NCBI GenBank assembly: GCA_003454415.1
Contig: DMKG01000199.1
Span: 1 to 5,806 of the forward strand
DNA: 5,806 nt
Source: Alphaproteobacteria bacterium
GTDB lineage: Bacteria; Pseudomonadota; Alphaproteobacteria; UBA11222
Direction: 5' to 3'
The position numbers were made by a program, and so were the translations under genes. Positions 1 through 5,806 of the stretch are shown one piece after another (within the stretch, counting starts at the first letter, position 1; the number at the start of each line of letters is the position of its first letter). Below the pieces are notes generated by a model. That model had not been told where the DNA came from and searched no databases. It was given only the letters and a program-made list of their open reading frames with translations.

Positions 1-458
<458 letters not shown>

Positions 459-1535
459 CTACGCGGCCGCGCGGTCATGGTGACGGGGGGTGGCGGCTCC
501 ATTGGCTCCGCAATCGCCAGGGCGGTGATCGCCCATGCGCCGTCCAGGCTGATCATATTTGAGATGTCGGAATTCGCGCTTTATTCCATAGAGCGCGAAT
601 TGCGGGAGCAGATCGCAGCGCGCGGCGGCAGAACGCAACTGATCTGCCTGCTGGGTTCGGTGCTGGACGATCCGGGTATAAAGCGCGCCCTGGCGGCGCA
701 CCGTCCTGAAATCATTTACCACGCCGCCGCATATAAGCATGTGCCGCTGGTGGAGTTGAACCCGATTGCGGGCGCAAGCAACAATATCACCGGCACCCTG
801 AATGTTGCGCGTGCGGCAGAGGTATATGGCGCCAAGAAATTCGTGCTGATATCGACGGACAAGGCCGTGCGGCCCGCCAATGTGATGGGCGCGGCGAAAC
901 GGGTGGCGGAAAAAGTGGTGGAGGCGCTGGGTCAGAGCGGAACCAGAACCGCCTTCGCCATGGTGCGTTTTGGCAATGTGCTGGATTCGGCGGGATCGGC
1001 GGTTCCGCTTTTCCGGGAGCAGATCCGCAATGGCGGGCCGGTGACCGTAACCGACCCAAGGATGGTGCGCTATTTCATGACCATACCGGAGGCCGCAGAT
1101 CTCGTCATTCAAGCGGGCGCCATGGCGCAGGGGGATGGCGACATTTTCCATCTCGACATGGGTGAGCCCGTCAATGTCGCCGATCTGGCCCGCAAACTGA
1201 TCCATCTGTCGGGTTTTTCCGTGCGGGAGCCAGGCGTTCCGGGGGATATCGAGATCCAGTTCACCGGACTGCGCCCCGGAGAGAAACTTTTCGAGGAGCT
1301 GCTGGTGGATGGAAAGAGCGCACCCACCGTCCATCCCCGGATTTTCCGGGCGTCTTCTGTGGGCGCACGATGGGAAGCGCTCTCCCCCTATCTTGAACGG
1401 CTTGAGAGGATTTTCGCCAATCAGGATGTGGAAGGGTTGAGCGGCGTTCTGGGGGAACTGGTGGAATCCTATTGCGGGCAGCGCGCACCGCAGGCCGGGC
1501 CGAGCAGGCCGGGGCTCGTGGAGGAAAGCGCTTGA
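459..1535 (+). CDS. Nucleotide-sugar 4,6-dehydratase, WbpM/PglF/CapD family, C-terminal catalytic domain (5' truncated)
   Basis: Members are extended SDR enzymes that convert UDP-HexNAc to the 4-keto-6-deoxy sugar used for QuiNAc, FucNAc or bacillosamine. Visible motifs in order: NAD(P)-binding TGGGGSIGS (483-509), [13 protein letters not shown] (about 717-757), STDK (852-863) followed by NVMGAAKR (879-902), [25 protein letters not shown], and [13 protein letters not shown] (about 1266-1304). The catalytic-tyrosine position holds Met (885-887), as in the long membrane-anchored WbpM/PglF forms; short soluble FlaA1-type enzymes have Tyr. Long forms carry an N-terminal membrane region plus an extra Rossmann-like domain, all missing here: homology begins just before the nucleotide-binding motif, exactly at the junction. 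The open frame continues upstream to base 87, but that part is only the antisense of infB. The 3' end is intact and overlaps the next gene. The precise substrate cannot be read from sequence. The family call is secure; the true start is not in the window. Confidence 0.92.
   Translation, partial: LRGRAVMVTGGGGSIGSAIARAVIAHAPSRLIIFEMSEFALYSIERELREQIAARGGRTQLICLLGSVLDDPGIKRALAAHRPEIIYHAAAYKHVPLVELNPIAGASNNITGTLNVARAAEVYGAKKFVLISTDKAVRPANVMGAAKRVAEKVVEALGQSGTRTAFAMVRFGNVLDSAGSAVPLFREQIRNGGPVTVTDPRMVRYFMTIPEAADLVIQAGAMAQGDGDIFHLDMGEPVNVADLARKLIHLSGFSVREPGVPGDIEIQFTGLRPGEKLFEELLVDGKSAPTVHPRIFRASSVGARWEALSPYLERLERIFANQDVEGLSGVLGELVESYCGQRAPQAGPSRPGLVEESA
1520..1524 (+). promoter_or_regulatory. Shine-Dalgarno site of the WecA/WbpL-like gene
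   Basis: GGAGG lies inside the last codons of the dehydratase, seven bases before the TTG at 1532. It decides the start of the following gene: the frame is open further upstream to an ATG at 1472, but that start would lie within the dehydratase and has no comparable site. The TTG overlaps the upstream TGA stop (TTGA, 1532-1535), which suggests translational coupling. Confidence 0.8.
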
Positions 1536-2629
1536 GCTTCCCTTTCGCCACAGGCGCCGCCCTCGGCCCCTTTGCGGCGCTGAGCCATTTTTTCTTTCTG
1601 CTGATGATTGCTGCATTTTCGGCCGCCCTGACCTGGGTCATGATCCGTCTGAATATTTCCGACGTGCCGAACGCGCGCTCTTCTCATGTGCGGCCAACGC
1701 CCAAAAGCGGCGGGGTTGCGATTGCGGCGGCGTTTTTCTCTGGCCTCGCCGTGTTATATCTGCATAGCGGCACGGCGCGGCTGCCATCCGGGCAATTCAC
1801 CTGGTTTCTTGCAACCTCCGGGCTGATGTTCGGGGCGGCCTTCTGGGACGATCTCGCCGGGTTGCGCGCCGGGGTCAAATTCGCCACGCAGTTTGTCTGC
1901 GCCGCGCTGTTCAGTTTCTTCGTCGCCCATATCGATGTGCTTGCGTTTCCCCTGTTAGGGGAAGTGTCCCTGGGCGTCATTGGGCACGCCATGACGGTTC
2001 TGTGGATCATCTTCTTCATGAATGCGTTCAATTTCATGGACGGCATTAACGGGCTGGCGGGGGGCGGAGCGCTGATCGCCACCGCCTTTCTCGGGGGGAT
2101 CGCCTTTTTTGCCGGCGCGCATTTCGTCTATCTGGGCGCTCTGTGCCTGTTCGGGGCGGTGCTGGGCTTTTTTGTCTTCAATTTTCCCCATGGCCGCATC
2201 TTCATGGGGGATACAGGCAGCCAGATCATCGGTTTCGTGTTTTCAGGACTGGCGGTGATCGGCGCGCGGGCCGATATCGGCCAGGTGTCAGTCATGGTCG
2301 CGCCCGCGCTGTTCGCCTGCTTCCTGTTCGATGTGCTGGCGACGCTCTGTTACCGGCTGTGGCGCAGACAGCGGCTTTCCGAGGGGCACCGGGAGCATCT
2401 CTATCAGATCAGCAACCTGCTTGGCTTTTCGCATCAGAGGGTCAGTTATATTTATTTTGGCCTGCTGCTTCTGAATGGCGTCTTCGCGGCCGCGCTGCAG
2501 GCGGCGCAACCCTCGGCGCGCCTGCCTTTGCTGCTGGGCGGAATTCTGTTACACGCGCCCCTCGGCTTACTGGTTTATGGGGCTGGGCTTCGTCAGGGCG
2601 TCGTCCATTTCCCGTCGGACAAGGGATGA
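1532..2629 (+). CDS. Polyprenyl-phosphate HexNAc-1-phosphate transferase, WecA/WbpL/MraY family (glycosyltransferase 4)
   Basis: This integral membrane enzyme transfers a sugar-1-phosphate from a UDP-sugar to undecaprenyl phosphate, the first step of a lipid-linked surface glycan. The protein is 365 residues from the TTG start, the usual size for the family. Diagnostic motifs in order: DVPNARSSH (44-52) with PTPKSGGVA (55-63), the Asp pair in FWDDL (104-108), NAFNFMDGINGL (164-175), GRIFMGDTGS (221-230) and the cytoplasmic HREHLYQ (286-292). About eleven hydrophobic segments are visible, the first at about residues 15-40. The HxxH-type motif and the pairing with a WbpM-like dehydratase favour a WbpL/WecA role over MraY, which lies in cell-wall clusters; this is inference. 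Start choice rests on the GGAGG at 1520-1524 and the TTGA overlap with the preceding stop. It was probably cotranscribed with the dehydratase in the source genome. The sugar donor cannot be determined. Its 3' end faces nadC with one base between the stops. Confidence 0.93.
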   Translation: MSFPFATGAALGPFAALSHFFFLLMIAAFSAALTWVMIRLNISDVPNARSSHVRPTPKSGGVAIAAAFFSGLAVLYLHSGTARLPSGQFTWFLATSGLMFGAAFWDDLAGLRAGVKFATQFVCAALFSFFVAHIDVLAFPLLGEVSLGVIGHAMTVLWIIFFMNAFNFMDGINGLAGGGALIATAFLGGIAFFAGAHFVYLGALCLFGAVLGFFVFNFPHGRIFMGDTGSQIIGFVFSGLAVIGARADIGQVSVMVAPALFACFLFDVLATLCYRLWRRQRLSEGHREHLYQISNLLGFSHQRVSYIYFGLLLLNGVFAAALQAAQPSARLPLLLGGILLHAPLGLLVYGAGLRQGVVHFPSDKG

Positions 2630-2630
2630 G

Positions 2631-3494
2631 CTAACCGGCCCACTCGAAATCCAGGCCAAGATCCAGGCAGGTGCTGGAATGGGTCAGCGCCCCGCTGGAG
2701 ATGAGATCGACGCCGGAAGCGGCGATATCCGCCACTGTGGCGAGGGTGACATTGCCGGAAGCCTCCAGAATGGCGCGCCCGGCGGTGATGCGAACGGCTT
2801 CGCGCAGCATGTCCGGCGCCATGTTGTCCAGCAGGATGATGTCAGGGGATTCCAGCAAAGCCTCCGCAAGCTGGTCCAGCGTGTCCACCTCCACCTCGAT
2901 TTTCACCATATGTCCGGCCCGCGCACGCGCCAGCGCGACGGCCTTGCGCACGCCGCCAGCCACCCCGATATGGTTGTCCTTGATCAGGATCGCGTCGTCC
3001 AGCCCGAAACGGTGATTGGCGCCGCCGCCCGCCCGCACGGCGTATTTCTGAAGGGCGCGCAGGCCGGGTATGGTCTTGCGCGTGCAGCAGATCCGCGCTT
3101 TATGTCCCGTAATGGCCGTAACCATGCGCGCGGTTCCGCTGGCGACGCCCGAGAGATGTCCCAGAAAATTGAGCGCCGTGCGCTCCGCGGCCAGGGCGGC
3201 CCGGGCCGGACCCGTGATGCGTGCGATGAGACTGCCGGGTGCAACAGCGTCCCCGTCCTGCAGGAATTTTTCCACCTCCAGACGCGCGTCAACGGTCCTG
3301 AAAACCGCTTCTGCGACGGGAAGCCCCGCCAGACAGCCCGGCTGACGGCTGCGCAGAGTGACGCTCACGGCCGCATTTTCCGGAATGATGGCGTCACTGG
3401 TCAGATCGCCTGCGCGTCCAAAATCCTCGGCCAGGGCCGTCTGCACCAGCGGCATATAGAGCAGGGGGGAGAGAAAGAGATTCTGTACGGTCAT
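2631..3494 (-). CDS. nadC: Nicotinate-nucleotide pyrophosphorylase (quinolinate phosphoribosyltransferase)
   Basis: NadC converts quinolinate and PRPP to nicotinate mononucleotide, CO2 and pyrophosphate in the cytosol, the last step of the aspartate branch of NAD synthesis. The 287-residue length is normal for the family. Substrate-binding motifs are all present: ERTALNFLGHLSG (104-116), TRKT (138-141) with the R/K pair, LRALQKYAV (146-153), NHRFGLDDAILIKDNH (160-175), KIEVEVD (198-204), LLDNM (221-225), EASGNV (244-249) and GVDLISSGALTHS (261-273). An N-terminal alpha/beta domain precedes the barrel, as expected. Its ATG overlaps the nadB stop by four bases (ATGA, 3494-3491), and no good Shine-Dalgarno site lies upstream, so translation probably depends on ribosomes finishing nadB. 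It is the last gene of a nadA-nadB-nadC run. No defect is seen; function is highly certain. Confidence 0.97.
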   Translation of the reverse strand: MTVQNLFLSPLLYMPLVQTALAEDFGRAGDLTSDAIIPENAAVSVTLRSRQPGCLAGLPVAEAVFRTVDARLEVEKFLQDGDAVAPGSLIARITGPARAALAAERTALNFLGHLSGVASGTARMVTAITGHKARICCTRKTIPGLRALQKYAVRAGGGANHRFGLDDAILIKDNHIGVAGGVRKAVALARARAGHMVKIEVEVDTLDQLAEALLESPDIILLDNMAPDMLREAVRITAGRAILEASGNVTLATVADIAASGVDLISSGALTHSSTCLDLGLDFEWAG

Positions 3495-5086
3495 GCAAAG
3501 CTGCGGGCCATGGGGAAATCCGCCGCCTCCCTTTCAGGGCTGAAGAAGGAGCGTTTGCGCAGGGCCGGATTTTCTTCCGGATAATCTTCGCGGAAATGTC
3601 CGCCGCGGCTTTCGCGGCGCTGAAGGGCTGCTGCGCAGATCAGGCTCGCCGCGTGGATCATATTACCGATGCGGGCGTAACGGTTGCCGGTCTTGCGGTC
3701 CAGTTCCTCCAGTTCCGCCAAAGCCTCGCGCAATCCCGCTTCACTGCGGACAACGCCGGCATGCCGGGACATGATGTCCCGCAGTTGCACAAGCCATGCG
3801 GCGCTTTCCGGCCCGTCATGGGATCGCCAGCGGGGCGTGAACTCCGCGGCGGCGGGCAGGGAAGGAAATCCGCCCTTTTGATAAAGGCCCGCTATATCCG
3901 CCGCTGCCCTTGCGCCAAACACCATGCCTTCCAGCAGGGAATTGCTGGCCAGCCGGTTGGCGCCGTGCAGGCCCGTCGCCGCCACTTCGCCGCAGGCCCA
4001 AAGCCCGGGCAGACTGCTTCTGCCATTGCAGTCCGTGGCGATGCCGCCCATGTGATAATGTTCCGCGGGCGCGACGGGGATCAGATCCCGTGAAGGATCA
4101 ATTCCCGCCGCCATCGCAAGGGCGTAAACGGTCGGGAAGCGTGCGGGAAACGCCTTTCCGATGGCGGCGCGGCAATCCAGATAGACCTTGTGGCCGTCGC
4201 GCAGTTGCCGCCAGATGGCGCGGGCGGCGATGTCGCGCGGCGCCAGTTCTCCCGCGGCATGCACAGGAAGCATGAACCGCTCCCGCATCTCATTGACCAG
4301 TACAGCGCCCTCGCCGCGCAGGGCTTCGGTCGCGAGGGGCGCGGGATTGCGTCCAATATCCATTGCGGTGGGATGAAACTGCACGAATTCGAGATCTGCC
4401 AGCCGCGCCCCGGCACTGGCCGCCATCGCCAGCCCTTCTCCCGCGCATTGCGGTGGATTGGTGGTGAGGGCGTATAGCGCCCCGATTCCCCCCGTGGCCA
4501 GCACCACGGCGCCTGCAGTCAGGACCAGCGGGGGCGCGTCAGGGGCGTCTGTTCTGCGAATGGAAAGGCCACAGACCCGGCCTCTGGAAACCAGTAATTC
4601 CTCGGCAGCGAAATTTTCGGCAAGGGTGATGGAAGGGCAATTGCGCACGGCCTCGATAAGGACGCGCATAAGGCCTGCGCCGGTGCCGTCACCGTGAATA
4701 TGCAGGATCCGGTTGACGGAATGCGCCGCCTCACGGCCCACGGCAAGCTCCCCCATAGGGGTCCGGTCAAACTCGGCGCCAAGGGCGATCAGTTCCTGAA
4801 TACGCGGAAGCGCATCACGGGTCGCAAGGGCGACGATATCGGGATCTGCAATGCCTGCAGAGGCCAGGATCGTGTCTTCGCCGTGCTGGCGGGGGCTGTC
4901 GTCCTTGCCGATGGCCGCCGCAATTCCCCCTTGCGCCCAGAGGGTCGCCGCCCCCTCCCCAAGGGGTGTGTTCATCAGCAGGATGACAGGATGGGGCGCC
5001 AGTTTCAGCGCCGCCGTCAGGCCGGCGACGCCGCCTCCCACGACCACGGCATGGGCGTCTTTAAAAGCAGTGTGATCCATGCGCAT
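3491..5086 (-). CDS. nadB: L-aspartate oxidase
   Basis: NadB is the FAD enzyme that oxidises L-aspartate to iminoaspartate, passed to NadA. The protein is 531 residues, close to the well-studied family members, and homologous to succinate dehydrogenase and fumarate reductase flavoproteins. Seen in order: FAD-binding VVVGGGVAGL (14-23), LWAQGGIAAA (49-58), HSVNRILHIHGDGTG (122-136), ATGG (197-200), the capping-domain FHPTA (237-241), TEALRGEGA (253-261), APRDIAARAI with the active-site Arg (about 284), HYHMGGI with the catalytic-region His (343-349), and a FAD-contacting GLWACGEVAATG..NSLLEGMVFG block (361-391). A helical C-terminal domain ends with ESRGGHFREDYP (492-503). Two ATG codons are possible, at 5086 and 5080 (MRMDH); the first is chosen because it sits closer to the nadA stop, but no clear Shine-Dalgarno sequence supports either. 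Only 12 bases separate it from nadA, and its stop overlaps the nadC start. Confidence 0.97.
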   Translation of the reverse strand: MRMDHTAFKDAHAVVVGGGVAGLTAALKLAPHPVILLMNTPLGEGAATLWAQGGIAAAIGKDDSPRQHGEDTILASAGIADPDIVALATRDALPRIQELIALGAEFDRTPMGELAVGREAAHSVNRILHIHGDGTGAGLMRVLIEAVRNCPSITLAENFAAEELLVSRGRVCGLSIRRTDAPDAPPLVLTAGAVVLATGGIGALYALTTNPPQCAGEGLAMAASAGARLADLEFVQFHPTAMDIGRNPAPLATEALRGEGAVLVNEMRERFMLPVHAAGELAPRDIAARAIWRQLRDGHKVYLDCRAAIGKAFPARFPTVYALAMAAGIDPSRDLIPVAPAEHYHMGGIATDCNGRSSLPGLWACGEVAATGLHGANRLASNSLLEGMVFGARAAADIAGLYQKGGFPSLPAAAEFTPRWRSHDGPESAAWLVQLRDIMSRHAGVVRSEAGLREALAELEELDRKTGNRYARIGNMIHAASLICAAALQRRESRGGHFREDYPEENPALRKRSFFSPEREAADFPMARSFA

Positions 5087-5098
5087 CGTTTTTTCAAT

Positions 5099-5806
5099 TC
5101 AGGCTGAAACCAGCTCGCGCGGCGCGCCAACGATTTCCGCCTTGCCGCCGGTGCCCACGCCGCCCTGCCACTGCGCGCCGGAAGAAGGCGTGCCCAGGGC
5201 CAGCATGCGTTCGATGGCCAGACGGGCGCGCGGCGCGATCTGGGGATCGATTTTCACCTCATGCTTCATTTCCCGAAGGGAGCGCAGAATCTTGGGCAGC
5301 GTGATTTTTTTCATATGCGGGCAAAGATTGCAGGGCCGGATGAATTTCACGTTCGGCAACTCAACCGCGACATTGTCGCTCATCGAACATTCGGTGATCA
5401 TCACCACTTTGGCGGGCTGGGCCTTGTGCACATAGCCGATCATGCCTGCGGTCGATCCGGCGTAATCCGCCTCGTCCAGCACGTCGGGCGGGCATTCCGG
5501 ATGGGCCAGCACGATCACCCCGGGATTGGCTTCGCGGTACTCGCGGATGTCTTTGGCGCTGAACTGTTCATGCACCATGCAGCGTCCGCGCCAGGTAAGG
5601 ACTTTAACAGAGGTCTGGCGGGCGACATTCGCGGCCAGATAATGATCCGGCAGGAACAGCACTTTATCCGTACCCAGAGATTCCACGACCTGAAGCGCGT
5701 TGGAGGAGGTGCAGCAGATATCCGTCTCCGCCTTCACCTCAGCGCTGGTGTTCACATAAGTCACAACCGGAACGCCCGGAAAATGCTCTTTCAGCAGCCG
5801 CACATC
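5099..5806 (-). CDS. nadA: Quinolinate synthase (5' end outside the window)
   Basis: NadA condenses iminoaspartate with dihydroxyacetone phosphate to quinolinate using an oxygen-sensitive [4Fe-4S] cluster. The visible part is 235 residues, the C-terminal two thirds of a protein usually of about 330-370. It begins in mid-gene with [11 protein letters not shown] at the window edge; a GTG near 5803 is an internal Val codon, not a start. The cysteine regions that bind the cluster are present: CCTSSNA (Cys codons 5711-5716), HPECPPD (Cys 5492-5494) and [14 protein letters not shown] (Cys codons 5330-5332 and 5321-5323). In each double-Cys site, the residue that binds iron is inferred from the family (CTS and CPHM). 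Other conserved stretches are [11 protein letters not shown] near the start and [13 protein letters not shown]. It is the first visible gene of the nadABC run; its stop is 12 bases before nadB. The missing N-terminal third and any promoter lie to the right of base 5806. Confidence 0.96.
   Translation of the reverse strand, partial: DVRLLKEHFPGVPVVTYVNTSAEVKAETDICCTSSNALQVVESLGTDKVLFLPDHYLAANVARQTSVKVLTWRGRCMVHEQFSAKDIREYREANPGVIVLAHPECPPDVLDEADYAGSTAGMIGYVHKAQPAKVVMITECSMSDNVAVELPNVKFIRPCNLCPHMKKITLPKILRSLREMKHEVKIDPQIAPRARLAIERMLALGTPSSGAQWQGGVGTGGKAEIVGAPRELVSA

Noticed and set aside
463..470. NotI site (GCGGCCGC) near the junction as the point of ligation
   Set aside because: Dehydratase homology (RGRAV) appears to run through the site and probably starts just before it, and an uncut second copy lies at 2486-2493 inside the transferase. 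A NotI ligation is not ruled out but is not supported.
459..1616. 385-codon minus-strand open frame opposite the dehydratase
   Set aside because: It lies antisense to a dehydratase with all family motifs, shows no recognisable domain itself, and is explained by the GC-rich codon structure.
2475..3584. Long plus-strand open frame across nadC
   Set aside because: It is a shadow of nadC and of the transferase 3' end, with no recognisable motifs, while nadC is fully conserved on the other strand.
5801..5803. GTG as a start codon for nadA
   Set aside because: Coding continues to the window edge (GAT at 5804-5806), and the NadA N-terminal third is missing, so this is an internal Val codon.

Overview
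The window joins two unrelated pieces of DNA. Bases 1 to about 458 are an internal piece of a minus-strand infB gene (translation initiation factor IF-2). Almost every codon ends in G or C, and the protein reads like an actinobacterial IF-2. From about base 459 to the end the sequence reads like an alphaproteobacterium: still GC-rich, but with freer third-position use and protein variants typical of that class. The alphaproteobacterial label is an inference from protein style; no rRNA gene or other marker settles it.

Layout: (1) 1-458, minus strand, the end of the IF2_N domain and the first half of the GTPase domain of IF-2, cut at its 5' side by the junction and at its 3' side by the window edge. 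(2) About 450-462, the junction. (3) 459-1535, plus strand, the C-terminal catalytic domain of a WbpM/PglF/CapD-type nucleotide-sugar 4,6-dehydratase that has lost its N-terminal part at the junction. (4) 1532-2629, plus strand, a complete polytopic WecA/WbpL-type polyprenyl-phosphate sugar-1-phosphate transferase, starting at a TTG that overlaps the dehydratase stop and follows a clear Shine-Dalgarno sequence. (5) 2631-5806, minus strand, the de novo NAD genes in transcription order nadA (5' end outside the window), nadB, nadC.

The dehydratase and the transferase are a logical pair: one makes a 4-keto-6-deoxy-HexNAc nucleotide sugar, precursor of sugars such as QuiNAc, FucNAc or bacillosamine, and the other loads a HexNAc-1-phosphate onto undecaprenyl phosphate to start a surface glycan. 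NadB oxidises aspartate to iminoaspartate, NadA condenses it with dihydroxyacetone phosphate to quinolinate, and NadC converts quinolinate to nicotinate mononucleotide. The two gene groups converge with one base between their stop codons.

I found no new biological system. The most notable observation is the infB/dehydratase junction, which most likely reflects a chimeric clone, read or assembly rather than a natural gene arrangement. No tRNA, rRNA, CRISPR, insertion sequence or convincing terminator was seen, and no stretch over 300 bases lacks a gene.
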